Below are positions 11,491-20,900 of a DNA stretch of 64,000 nucleotides, in pieces (position 1 is the stretch's first letter; each line of letters opens with the position of its first letter). Origin of the DNA: Pricia antarctica (GTDB lineage Bacteria; Bacteroidota; Bacteroidia; Flavobacteriales; Flavobacteriaceae). The DNA lies in NCBI RefSeq assembly GCF_900101815.1, contig NZ_FNAO01000003.1, positions 434,001 through 498,000 of the forward strand. The letters run 5' to 3'. The notes below the pieces were generated by a model. The model had not been told where the DNA came from and made no database searches. It saw nothing but the letters and a program-made list of their open reading frames with translations. Both the position numbers and the translations under genes were made by a program.

Positions 11491-12363
11491 ATGGAAGCCA
11501 ATGTATATCGTGAAATAACCCCGCTAACCTCCCAAGACTGTTTTCTGGTCTTCGATCGGACCAAGGAAGTTTTTACTTTCCCGATTCATTTTCATCCAGA
11601 AATGGAACTAAATTTCATCGCCAATGGTAAAAATTTACGTCGGATAGTTGGCGACAGCTTGGAAAATATCGGAGCCTTGGAACTTGTGCTCGTAGGTCCC
11701 GGACTTGTTCATGGGTGGGAACAACATCACTGCAAATCAAAAAATATTCGGGAAGTGACCATACAGTTCCACAACGATCTTTTCGATAATGCATTTTTGG
11801 GAAGGAGTATTATGAAGCCTGTCAAAGATATGTTCGACCGGGCGGCGCATGGCATCCTGTTTTCCGATACGGTCACTCAAAACATGGCCCCCAGGATAAA
11901 GAAGGTATCAAAGTTGACCGGCATGGATTATTTCCTTGAACTCCAGTCCATTTTTTACGATTTGGCCATATCGCGAAACCAGCGTTTGCTATCAACCTCT
12001 ACGGTGCAGCTGGAAGATTTTGAAAATAGCGGGAAACTAAAATCACTTTACGATTATATTCAAGAAAATTATGCCTCTAAAATCCCGCTGGCGGAAATAT
12101 CCGATTTGTTGAACATGAGCGGCGTGTCGTTTAACCGGTTCATCAAAAAACGAACGGGCAAAACTTTTGTTGATTATTTAAACGCGGTCAGGATCGGATA
12201 TGCTTCGCAAATGTTGGTTGAAAAAGATTTGGGAATATCGGAAATCGCCTATAAATGCGGGTTCAACAATATCGCCCATTTTAACCGTATTTTTAAAAAA
12301 AATAAGGGAAGCACCCCATCGCAATATCGTCAGGATTTTTCAGGAATAAAGCGAGTACTTTGA
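11491..12363 (+). CDS. AraC-family transcriptional regulator of the mannan locus
   Basis: The 290-residue protein has an N-terminal cupin-like sensing domain (FPIHFHPEMELNFIANGK, with the HxHxE pattern). The C-terminal AraC/XylS double helix-turn-helix spans about residues 190-285 and includes FNRFIKKRTGKTFVDYLN, GISEIAYKCGFNNIAHFNR and FKKNKGSTPSQYRQ. I chose the ATG at 11491, as the frame upstream is a hydrophobic stretch opened only by a TTG. The gene is divergent from the mannanase operon and convergent with SusD, so it most probably senses a manno-oligosaccharide and controls one or both flanking operons. Regulation is inferred from position. Many Bacteroidetes polysaccharide loci use hybrid two-component or SusR-type regulators instead. 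Confidence 0.9.
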   Translation: MEANVYREITPLTSQDCFLVFDRTKEVFTFPIHFHPEMELNFIANGKNLRRIVGDSLENIGALELVLVGPGLVHGWEQHHCKSKNIREVTIQFHNDLFDNAFLGRSIMKPVKDMFDRAAHGILFSDTVTQNMAPRIKKVSKLTGMDYFLELQSIFYDLAISRNQRLLSTSTVQLEDFENSGKLKSLYDYIQENYASKIPLAEISDLLNMSGVSFNRFIKKRTGKTFVDYLNAVRIGYASQMLVEKDLGISEIAYKCGFNNIAHFNRIFKKNKGSTPSQYRQDFSGIKRVL

Positions 12364-12365
12364 TT

Positions 12366-12665
12366 TTACATCACTTTATACAGCAAATTTTTAGTGGCTT
12401 TAATACCTTCCGGGCTGACCAAAGCGTTCTTTGGCGACTTTTGGAAAATCTAACGGATTCAAGGGGTCTTGCAACACCTTTTCCGGCCCGGTCGCCAACC
12501 CTTTTTGCCATTGCCCGTACTCTTTTTTACTGTTCCCAATTGTTGGCGATGCAGTGCCCATTGTGAAAGGGCCAATGTTTGTTTCGGGGCATTGGGCTAT
12601 TCGAAATCCATCATGAACGGGGCTATTAGAATTGAACTTGATTTTAGAACGTTTCTTCGTTTCAT
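12366..12665 (-). pseudogene. Decayed Tat-signal TIM-barrel sugar phosphate isomerase/epimerase-like gene
   Basis: On the minus strand the ATG at 12665 opens MKRRNVLKSSSILIAPF, a twin-Arg-like leader, and then meets a TAG at 12599-12597. Reading on in the same frame gives KQTLALSQWALHRQQLG, close to the SLAQWSLHR start of secreted xylose-isomerase-like TIM-barrel proteins. One frame over, the sequence continues EYGQWQKGLATGPEKVLQD and then PLNPLDFPKVAKERFG, another family hallmark, before a further stop. A third frame gives SPEGIKATKNLLYKVM and a TAA at 12368-12366, which resembles the C-terminal helix of this family. I read this as a gene broken by a stop, frameshifts and probably an internal deletion of some 200 codons. 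It lies between SusD and AraC. Family assignment is from remembered motifs. Confidence 0.6.
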
Positions 12666-12694
12666 TGCTGCGGGGTATTTTAGTTTATAAGGTA

Positions 12695-12726
12695 AAAAGA
12701 GCCTTTGATCAAACAAAGGCTCTTTT
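12695..12726 (-). terminator. Strong intrinsic terminator after susD
   Basis: A perfect 13-bp inverted repeat, AAAAGAGCCTTTG (12695-12707) and CAAAGGCTCTTTT (12714-12726), has a 6-nt loop. The A-rich and T-rich flanks allow termination on both strands. It sits 24 bp after the susD stop on the minus strand, so it should end the susCD transcript before the decayed isomerase gene. Confidence 0.85.
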
Positions 12727-12749
12727 AAAACTAAACTAACTCAACTGTT

Positions 12750-14297
12750 TTAATACCCTGGATTCTGGGTGAGGTTCGGATTGACATCAACCTGCTCTTG
12801 GGGTATGGGCATAAGGTCTCTGCCGTTTGGGACCGTGACGCCAAACTCTTCTTGGAGGTACCGGACATGCTCACCGGTTCGGCGAAGCAACCACCATAGC
12901 GAAAACTCCCCGGCCAGTTCATGACGGTATTCGGAAATAAGGACATCTATCATATCACCGGTAGGCGTTGTGGTCAGACCCGCCCGGTTTCGGATTTCCA
13001 TGATAAGCTCCATGGCTTTGGCATCGTTACCCGTTCTGTGATACGCTTCTGCCAAGCTTAAACGGGTCTCACCGTATCTTAGGACAATCAAATTCTGCCC
13101 CCCGAAGATGTTCGGACCGTTCCAGCCGTCCACTTTCGGGTTTCGCCACATTTTAACATTGTAGTAGCCCTGTCGGCCCGGTAGACCATCTGCGCCAAGC
13201 CAAGGATCTTCAACCGTACCGTTGGTATTGATGCCCCCATAGCTTTCCTGTACATTGGGATAGTCTGAGATGTTTATCAATGGATCTGGATGTTCTTCCC
13301 CAGGCCCTATAACCGACCAGGTCTTTCTTATATCACCCGTTTCAAAGGAGTCGTAAAGTGGTTTAGCGGCCGCAGAATAACCTCCGCCATTGCCCACTTC
13401 ATTGGGCATGGAAAACGATTGGATAAAGGTTACGTTATCGCTACGTCCCCAGCTAAGATCGCCCGCGTTGTCATAGAGCTGGACTTCAAAAATGGATTCC
13501 TTTCCGTTTTTGTTGACCTCCGCATGGATGTCGGAAAAATTTGCTTCCAGTTCATAATGACCTTCCAAGGCTTCAAAAGCGGTTATCGCTTTTTCATATT
13601 CCCCAAGCCACATGTAGGCTCCGCCCATATAAGCATAGGCGGTTCCCCGGGTCAATCGACCCTTGTTCGCATCGTCATATTCCCAGGGAAGTGATTTTGC
13701 GGCTTCCTCCATATCCAAGGCTACTTGTTGAAAAACTTCGTCTTGGGTGTTTCGTGGGGCAAAGGCGTCTGCGCTTCCACCGGCAGGTTCAAGTACCAAG
13801 GGCACACCACCAAAGTTGGAGGCCAGTAGGGAGTACAATACCCCACGCAAGGCAAGACATTCCCCTTTTAAACGATTTCCTAGTTCCGTATCTACCGTAC
13901 CGTTTTCGATGGCGGGTTCAAGGTCTTTAAGAACGGAGTTGGCCCTACCGATACCCCTGTAATTAATGATCCAAAAATTATTAAAAGCGCCAAAGGTCGG
14001 TGGGATCTCAAAGGTCTGGAAAAAAGTATCGGCCCCGATGTTCAAATAATCCTGGGTCAAAAAGTTGGCCGGATAAAAGACCGCTTTGGTCATATATTCG
14101 GCGGGGCTTGCCTGAAAGGTGTCGTATACCCCCGTTACTGCGGCGACTATGGTTTCTTGCGAGCTAAAAACGACCTCATCGGTAAGTCCGTCAAATTTTT
14201 CATCTTGTAAAAAGCTGTCCGAACAACCGAACATACCTATCACGACAAAGGAGGTAATCACCTTGGTCCATCTTCTGTTTTTTATATGTATTTTCAT
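12750..14297 (-). CDS. susD: SusD/RagB-family outer-membrane glycan-binding lipoprotein
   Basis: The 515-residue lipoprotein has a signal ending VVIGMFGC (lipidated Cys25) followed by SDSFLQD. SusD family features are the N-terminal SusD-like region with TPR-type helices (GRLTRGTAYAYMGGAYMW, YEKAITAFEALEG) and a C-terminal part with GGQNLIVLRYGETRLSLAEAY, MELIMEIRNRAGL and YRHELAGEFSLWWLLRRTGE. It forms the lid of the SusC transporter and binds the oligosaccharide before import. It begins 11 bp after the SusC stop, so the two are co-transcribed. Specificity for mannan is inferred from the nearby GH26/GH130 operon. Confidence 0.93.
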   Translation of the reverse strand: MKIHIKNRRWTKVITSFVVIGMFGCSDSFLQDEKFDGLTDEVVFSSQETIVAAVTGVYDTFQASPAEYMTKAVFYPANFLTQDYLNIGADTFFQTFEIPPTFGAFNNFWIINYRGIGRANSVLKDLEPAIENGTVDTELGNRLKGECLALRGVLYSLLASNFGGVPLVLEPAGGSADAFAPRNTQDEVFQQVALDMEEAAKSLPWEYDDANKGRLTRGTAYAYMGGAYMWLGEYEKAITAFEALEGHYELEANFSDIHAEVNKNGKESIFEVQLYDNAGDLSWGRSDNVTFIQSFSMPNEVGNGGGYSAAAKPLYDSFETGDIRKTWSVIGPGEEHPDPLINISDYPNVQESYGGINTNGTVEDPWLGADGLPGRQGYYNVKMWRNPKVDGWNGPNIFGGQNLIVLRYGETRLSLAEAYHRTGNDAKAMELIMEIRNRAGLTTTPTGDMIDVLISEYRHELAGEFSLWWLLRRTGEHVRYLQEEFGVTVPNGRDLMPIPQEQVDVNPNLTQNPGY

Positions 14298-14308
14298 AGT
14301 GATTTTTT

Positions 14309-17300
14309 TTAAAATTGTAGATTAACACCTAAGGTAAAAGAACGGGTAATAGGATAAGCTCCTGTGTCGATGCCTCGGGATTGCACTCCAGAATTACCGT
14401 TGTTGTCGCGAACTTGACCGATTTCGGGATCCCATCCGCTGTAGCCTGTTAAAGTAATTAAATTTTGCCCGCTCACATATATTTTTGCGGAAGCCATACC
14501 TAAGTTTTCTATCAATTTGTTCGGCAGGCTATATCCCAATCGTAAGTTACGTAGGCGAAGAAAAGAGCCGTCTTCTACATAATGATCCGAGACTCTATTG
14601 TTTTTATTGGGATCAGAGATTACGGCTCGTGAATAGGTATTAGAGGGGTTGCTCGGCGTCCAGCGGTTATTGTAATAATTGGTGCTGATGTTCGAATAGG
14701 CATTGTCAAGCCCATAGCCTCCAAAGGTTTCCAGTTCTACACGGGAAAAATTCAAAATTTCGTTTCCGTAGGTACCATAGATATCGACCTGGAGGTCAAA
14801 ACCCTTGTACCCCGCGTTGAGATTTAAGCCCCCATAAAAGTCGGGGAACGGACTACCGATGACTTCTCGGTCTTCTCCGGTGATAAACCCGTCATTGTTA
14901 AGGTCTTTGAATTTACGGTCTCCAGGGGCGGTGGCAGCCGATTGATAAGCCCCGATGTCTTCAGGGGCCGCTGCGTTCAAAGCATCGATTTCCCCTTGGG
15001 TCTGGAAAATACCGTCGGCACGATAGCCGAAAAAGGTACCGACGTTGTTGCCTGTATACGATCTTGTGACCCCTTGCCAGTTATCCACAAAACCTGGCGC
15101 GAATTCGGTGTCGAAGATAACGTAGTCATTTGCGCCGACCAATTCGGTGATATTATTTTTAATGGTGGTAAAATTAGCGGATACGTCCCACGTAAAATCC
15201 CCGTCGAATTTCCGGTATCCTACCAAAATCTCGAAACCTTTGTTGGTCACGTTTCCGCCGTTTACCGATTTGGTCGTGAATCCTGTTTGAGAGGGTATGG
15301 CTTGTTGGAAGAGAAAGTCCGAAGATTCCTTATTGAACCAGTCCGCGGTAAGATAGAGGCGGTTGTCCAAAAATTCGGCCTCAATACCGATATCGGTCTG
15401 GATCTGCGTTTCCCATTTAAGGTCAGGGTTTGCCAGAGATACCGGTTGCAAGCCTTGAACGGGTGACCCTCCGAATACATAGCCTGCATCATCACTAGTT
15501 TGACCATTATTATAATTGGCCAGGTACTGAAAGGCACCGATACCCAAAAAGCTGCCCGTTTGGCCCCAGCTGCCGCGCAATTTTAAAACGTCGAAGAAGC
15601 TGTCTTGCATAAAAGCTTCCTCATCAAGGTTCCAACTCAACGCGAAGGAAGGGAATACTCCGTAAAGGTTATTGGCGCCAAAGTGGTCGCCGTTACCGTC
15701 CCTACGTACGGTCGCGGTCAGGTAATACTTGCTATTGTAATTATACTCCAACCGCGCAAAGGTACTTGCCAGGGTACTGGTGCCCCAAGTGCCTCTACGA
15801 TCGGTAATTTCTGCCGCTTGCGCAAGATCGCGGATTTCGTTATTCAAAAATCCCTGACTGTTGACATAAATATTCTTATATTTCGATCGTTGCGCCGATA
15901 GGCCCGCCAATAGGTCTACCTTATGTTTTCCGAATTCATTCGTATATTGAAGAATTCCTTCCGCAATATATTCGTTCGAGGTGTTCTGTGAAATGTTATA
16001 GGAAGCATTCGGATTGTTATCCAGGCCACCATTGTTGTATGTGGGAGTAAAGCCCCATCCCGCATAATTTTGTGAGTTAAAGCCGAAGTTTCCCTTGGCA
16101 GTTAAATGGGGCAGAAAGTTGTACTCCAGACTAAAATTACCGAGCACTACATTTCTGCCATTGTCGTTATCGGGCCGCAAGGCACCAGCCAGCACGTTGG
16201 AACTTGTAGAGACCAGTTCCGAATCCGTAAAGGCCCCATAATTACCGTTTCCGTCATAGGGCAGGTTCGTTCCCGTACGGTTGTCCAAATACGGTACGTT
16301 CGCGAATACCTTTAAAAGGTTATAGTATCCCGCTCCCAAATTCTGGAAGTTTTCACTGTAGGCATATTTTATATCGGTCTTCAACCTAAGCTTGTCCGAA
16401 AGGTCGGCATCAAGATTCAGGCCCACGTTATATCTTTTGAACGAGGAGGCAAGCACTACCCCATCTTCATCAAGGACACCGGCAGTAAAGGCGGCCCTGA
16501 GTTTTTCGCCCCCGCCCCTGACACTGATATTGTGCCCGGTTCTAAAAGCGGTATTAAAAGCATAATCTTGCCAATCGATATTCCGCAACGCGCCGGGGTT
16601 GCTCCATTCAGGCAAGACCGCTTTTTCTTGGGCCGTACCTAGGTCCTGGGCCAGAGTAGCAAACTGTTGGGCATCGAGAACGTCGATGTTATTCGGAGCC
16701 AATCGAACGCCGGTCCAAGAATCGACGGAAACGACCAGTTTGTCGCGAGTACCGCCCTTGGTCTCGATGATGACTACCCCGTTACTCGCCCTTACGCCAT
16801 AAAGAGCACCCGCAGAGGCATCCTTTAAAACAGAAATCGATGCAATGTCGTTCGGATTCAAAAAGGAAATATCTTGCGTTGGAAATCCGTCGATTACATA
16901 TAACGGAGTGGTGTTCCCAAACGAGCCAACCCCGCGAATGTTCACGGATACCGAAGCACCAGGCGCTCCTGAATCCTGGGTTACGTTGACCCCGGCCGTC
17001 TTGCCCTGAATGGCCTGATCGACACTGGTATTTGGAAAACTAGTGATAGCATCGGATTTTATGATACCCACCGCACCGGTCAGGTCTTTTTTCGTAGAGG
17101 TGCCATAAGCGACTACCACGACCTCTTCCAAGGCCTGTGCATCTTCCTGTAAGGTAACTGCAAGGGTCGCTTGGCCGTTAACGGGAATCTCCTGTGACAA
17201 ATAGCCTACATACGAAATGGACAGAACGGCATCTTCTCCGATATTGTCCAAAGTAAAATTTCCGTCAAAATCGGTCTGCGTACCGGTAGTCGATCCTTTA

Positions 17301-17431
17301 ACCACTACGCTAGCACCTGGCAGCGGTCCCGTTTCATCGGACACCGTTCCAGACACACTTTGCGCCTGTATAAAGCCGCAAAACATAAAAAGCCCTAAAA
17401 AAAGGGAATTTTGAAATAATCGGTTTTTCAT
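14309..17431 (-). CDS. susC: SusC/RagA-family TonB-dependent outer-membrane glycan transporter
   Basis: The 1040-residue protein has a signal peptide ending FIQAQ. A carboxypeptidase-regulatory-like domain follows at about 25-100 (GTVSDETGPLPGASVVVKG). Next come the TonB box region EEVVVVAYG, the plug (NTSVDQAIQGKTAGVNV, VNIRGVGSFG, PLYVIDGFP, ISVLKDASAGALYG) and a long beta-barrel ending in a terminal aromatic (TLGVNLQF). This is the complete SusC type that imports oligosaccharides with energy from TonB-ExbB-ExbD. It pairs with susD 11 bp downstream. The region upstream (17432-17600) contains a candidate -7 box. The gene is divergent from the cupredoxin remnant and the FG-GAP lipoprotein. 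Confidence 0.95.
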   Translation of the reverse strand: MKNRLFQNSLFLGLFMFCGFIQAQSVSGTVSDETGPLPGASVVVKGSTTGTQTDFDGNFTLDNIGEDAVLSISYVGYLSQEIPVNGQATLAVTLQEDAQALEEVVVVAYGTSTKKDLTGAVGIIKSDAITSFPNTSVDQAIQGKTAGVNVTQDSGAPGASVSVNIRGVGSFGNTTPLYVIDGFPTQDISFLNPNDIASISVLKDASAGALYGVRASNGVVIIETKGGTRDKLVVSVDSWTGVRLAPNNIDVLDAQQFATLAQDLGTAQEKAVLPEWSNPGALRNIDWQDYAFNTAFRTGHNISVRGGGEKLRAAFTAGVLDEDGVVLASSFKRYNVGLNLDADLSDKLRLKTDIKYAYSENFQNLGAGYYNLLKVFANVPYLDNRTGTNLPYDGNGNYGAFTDSELVSTSSNVLAGALRPDNDNGRNVVLGNFSLEYNFLPHLTAKGNFGFNSQNYAGWGFTPTYNNGGLDNNPNASYNISQNTSNEYIAEGILQYTNEFGKHKVDLLAGLSAQRSKYKNIYVNSQGFLNNEIRDLAQAAEITDRRGTWGTSTLASTFARLEYNYNSKYYLTATVRRDGNGDHFGANNLYGVFPSFALSWNLDEEAFMQDSFFDVLKLRGSWGQTGSFLGIGAFQYLANYNNGQTSDDAGYVFGGSPVQGLQPVSLANPDLKWETQIQTDIGIEAEFLDNRLYLTADWFNKESSDFLFQQAIPSQTGFTTKSVNGGNVTNKGFEILVGYRKFDGDFTWDVSANFTTIKNNITELVGANDYVIFDTEFAPGFVDNWQGVTRSYTGNNVGTFFGYRADGIFQTQGEIDALNAAAPEDIGAYQSAATAPGDRKFKDLNNDGFITGEDREVIGSPFPDFYGGLNLNAGYKGFDLQVDIYGTYGNEILNFSRVELETFGGYGLDNAYSNISTNYYNNRWTPSNPSNTYSRAVISDPNKNNRVSDHYVEDGSFLRLRNLRLGYSLPNKLIENLGMASAKIYVSGQNLITLTGYSGWDPEIGQVRDNNGNSGVQSRGIDTGAYPITRSFTLGVNLQF

Positions 17432-17561
17432 AATTTGAGTTTACGTGTTAGTTATTCGTGTTTGAGTTTGAAGTGCTAATTTTTTGCGATTGGAAATATG
17501 ATAGTTTAACCTCATTATAATTATGGAATATCCAGAATAACTTGTGCTATTTAAGACATTC

Positions 17562-17569
17562 CAAAAATA
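17562..17569 (-). promoter_or_regulatory. Candidate -7 box for susCD
   Basis: On the minus strand the sequence TATTTTTG fits the Bacteroidetes -7 consensus TAnnTTTG, about 130 bp before the susC start. I see no good TTG at the -33 position, so an activator such as the AraC protein might be needed. This is a candidate only. Confidence 0.35.
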
Positions 17570-17666
17570 AAGCTAAGATTAAGATTATGTTAACGGGATA
17601 TTGTCAGTTACCGATACGATTTTTTCAGGGATACTTCCGGTAACCAAAAAAGTGCTTACTTTGGTT

Positions 17667-17924
17667 ATGGATTTTGATTTGGCCGTGCCCTCTGTAGACA
17701 AAGTAGCCGACATGGCATTACATATGGGACTCGATGGCGCCGATTATAATTACGTTCCCGAAACCGACCTGGTCATCGCACATACCGGCATTTTAGAGCC
17801 AAGGTCCTCCCAAAAATTATATTTTGAGGTGCCGACCGACGCGGGTATTTACTGGATTGTTTGTACTTTTCCCGGGCATGCGGCTTCCATGCGGATCAAA
17901 CTAATAGTAACGGGGAGTTCGTGA
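17667..17924 (+). pseudogene. Truncated cupredoxin (plastocyanin/azurin-like) domain remnant
   Basis: The visible 85 residues match the second half of a type-1 copper domain: PSVDKVADMALHMGLDG, NYVPETDLVIAHTGILEP, then GIYWIVCTFPGHAASM. The last motif holds three of the copper ligands in the order Cys, His, Met. In intact relatives this half is preceded by beta strands and by an HN motif that gives the first His ligand. Here the matching place reads MDFDLAVPS and the His is gone. An in-frame stop lies about 30 codons upstream and no signal peptide is present. It is therefore probably a 5'-truncated remnant, though a short expressed protein from the ATG at 17667 cannot be excluded. It ends 30 bp before the FG-GAP lipoprotein gene. 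Confidence 0.6.
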
Positions 17925-17954
17925 GCACCCATTTTTTGACTTAAATAGACATTC

Positions 17955-20900
17955 TTGAAAAATCTTCGTTTACCGTCTGTACTGTTTATGATGCTGATTG
18001 CGGTCGTGGGCTGCCGACCCGATCGACCCACCTCAAAATTTGAGCTGCTTCCCTCTTCGGAGACCGGGATCACCTTCAGCAACGATATCAAAGAAACTAT
18101 AGATTTCAATCCTTTAAATTACCTCTACATTTATAATGGGGCCGGGGTAGGCACGGGGGACATCAACAACGATGGACTTCCCGATCTTTTTTTTGGCGGA
18201 AATGAAGTCCCTTCACGTTTGTATTTGAACAAGGGCGGGATGACTTTTGAAGATATCACCGAAAGTGCCGGGATATCCAAAGAGGGCTGGGCCACCGGCA
18301 TCAGTTTTGTCGATATCAACACAGACGGCCTAATGGATATCTATGTCTGCATTGCCAGCAAAGAGGCTGCAAAGGCGGAAAACAAACTCTATATCAACCA
18401 GGGTAATACTACGTTCAAGGAAGAGGCGAAAGCCTACGGCCTCAACGATTCCGGTTATAGTACGCAGGTGGCTTTTTTTGATTATGATAAAGACGGTGAT
18501 CTTGATGCGTACGTGCTGACCAATGGCATGGAAAGTTTTAATCACAACAACCTGCGACCGATCAAAAAGAACAATCAAGGAATAAGTACGGACAGACTCT
18601 ACAAAAACAATGGTAATAATACCTTTACCAATGTCTCAGAAGAAGCGGGTATCACCATTGAAGGCTACGGCCTGGGCATCGGCATTCTAGATGTTAACAA
18701 TGATGGCTGGCCTGATGTCTACTGTTCCAACGATTTTATCACGAACGACCTATTGTGGATCAATAACGGTGACGGCACGTTTACCGATGGGATAGAAAAA
18801 TATATCACCCAGACCTCCAGCAATGGCATGGGAATGGACATTGCGGATTACAACAATGATGGTCTCGAGGATATCGTGCAGATGGACATGCTGCCCGAAT
18901 CAAACCTGCATAATAAAACCATGACCCCGGTCATGAACTACAATGGCCAGACCTTGCGTTACGACAAGGGATATATGCCCCAATATGTGCGAAATACGCT
19001 TCAATTGAGGAACAAGGATGCTTCCTTTTCGGAAATGGGACGCCTGGCGGGAATCCATAAAACGGACTGGAGCTGGGCACCCCTAATCGCCGATCTTGAC
19101 AATGATGGTCTCAAAGACCTTTTCCTGACCAACGGTTATGGAAAGGATATTACCGATCTCGATTTTTCCAATTATGCCGTGGGGATGAACAATCCCTTTG
19201 GCAACGATTCCGTACGAAAGGCAAGGATTTATGATAACGTAAAGAAATTGCCTACCATAAGCTTGGCGAATTATTTCTACAAAAACGAAGGTGACCTATC
19301 CTTTAAAAATGTTACCAAAACTTGGAGCCAAGGGCCAAATAGTATTTCCAACGGGGCCATTTATGCAGATTTGGATTTGGACGGCGATCTGGACCTGGTA
19401 TCGAATAATATCAATAGCGAAGCATTCGTCTATAAGAACTTGACGATGGAAAATAAGCAACAGAACACCCGTTATCTGGCCGTAAAACTGAAAGGGCCCG
19501 AACTAAATCCCGGTGGTATAGGGGCAGAAGTCACCTTATTTTATGGGAACACTATCCAAAAAACCCATGAATATCCGGTGCGCGGTTATGTTTCCTCGGT
19601 AGATCCCGTACTCCATTTCGGCCTGGGAAAAAGAAATTCCGTGGACAGCCTACGGGTGACTTGGCCCGATGGAAAGACACAAATACAGCGGAACATTAGC
19701 ACCAATACGCGAATCGAGCTTTCTTATGACGATGCCAAAACCATAGCGGACGAGCGCATCCCTAAAAAACCCACCCTTTTGCAAAAAGCCGACGGAACAG
19801 TTTCCCGGATGGTACACAAAGAAAATGCCTATGTCGATTTTATGGACCAGCCCCTACTGCTCAAAATGCTATCCCGAGAAGGACCGGGACTTGCGGTAGG
19901 CGATGTTGATGGGGACGGCCGGGAAGACCTTTTTATGTCCACCGCGCTTAAAGACACATCCTATATCTGGAACCGGGCAAAGGATGGAACTTTTAAGAAA
20001 GGCCCTGCCCTGCCGCAATCCTGGAAGTACGAACAGCAGGGCAGCATCCTTGCCGATTTCAACGCCGACGGAAGGCCCGATCTTTACGTGGCCAGCGGTG
20101 GCAATGAGCTCCCCTATGAATCCGGAAACTATCAAGATCAATTGTACATGCAACAACCGGACGGATCTTTTGAGGTTTCCGGTGGGCTTCCGCAGATAAA
20201 TTCCAGTACGGCAACGGTAAACGCCTCCGATTATGACGGTGACGGCGACCTGGACCTTTTCGTCGGGTCACGGCTTAAACCGAACAGCTATCCCGTAGTC
20301 GATCAAAGCTACATCCTACAAAATATAAACGGCAGTTTTAAAGATGTCACGGCCGCAGTAGCCCCTGAAATTGCGGATATCGGTATGGTGACCTCCGCCT
20401 TATGGACCGATTTCAACAACGACAACGCCCCTGATCTTATCGTGGTCGGTGAATGGATGGAAATAACATTTTTTGAAAACCAGAACGGCCTATTAAAGAA
20501 TGTAACCTCCGAAAGTGGAATGCCCGGCCTGAGCGGGTTCTGGAACAGTATTAACGGTGCCGACTTTGACGGGGACGGAGACATCGATTACATCGTCGGG
20601 AACTTTGGAGAAAACACAGACCTGACAGCCTCTGAAGAAGAGCCTTTGACCATCGTGGCCAAAGACTTTGACAATAACGGAAAGATAGATCCCATTCTGG
20701 GTTGTTATGTCAACGGCGTCAACTATCCGGTTCCCAGCCGGGATGCATTGATCTCACAGATATCTTCCATGAAGGGGCGATTTCGTTTTTATAAAGACTA
20801 CGGTAAAGCCACCTTTGATGAGGTCTTTACCAAAAAAGAACTGCAGGGGGCGATACGCAAAGAGGTCACCTCGCTCAAAACAACTTATTTAGAAAACAAG

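Noticed and set aside
12360-12690. Three plus-strand open frames after the AraC gene
   Set aside because: They lie antisense to the decayed isomerase gene, which explains why the stretch looks coding; their translations resemble no protein.
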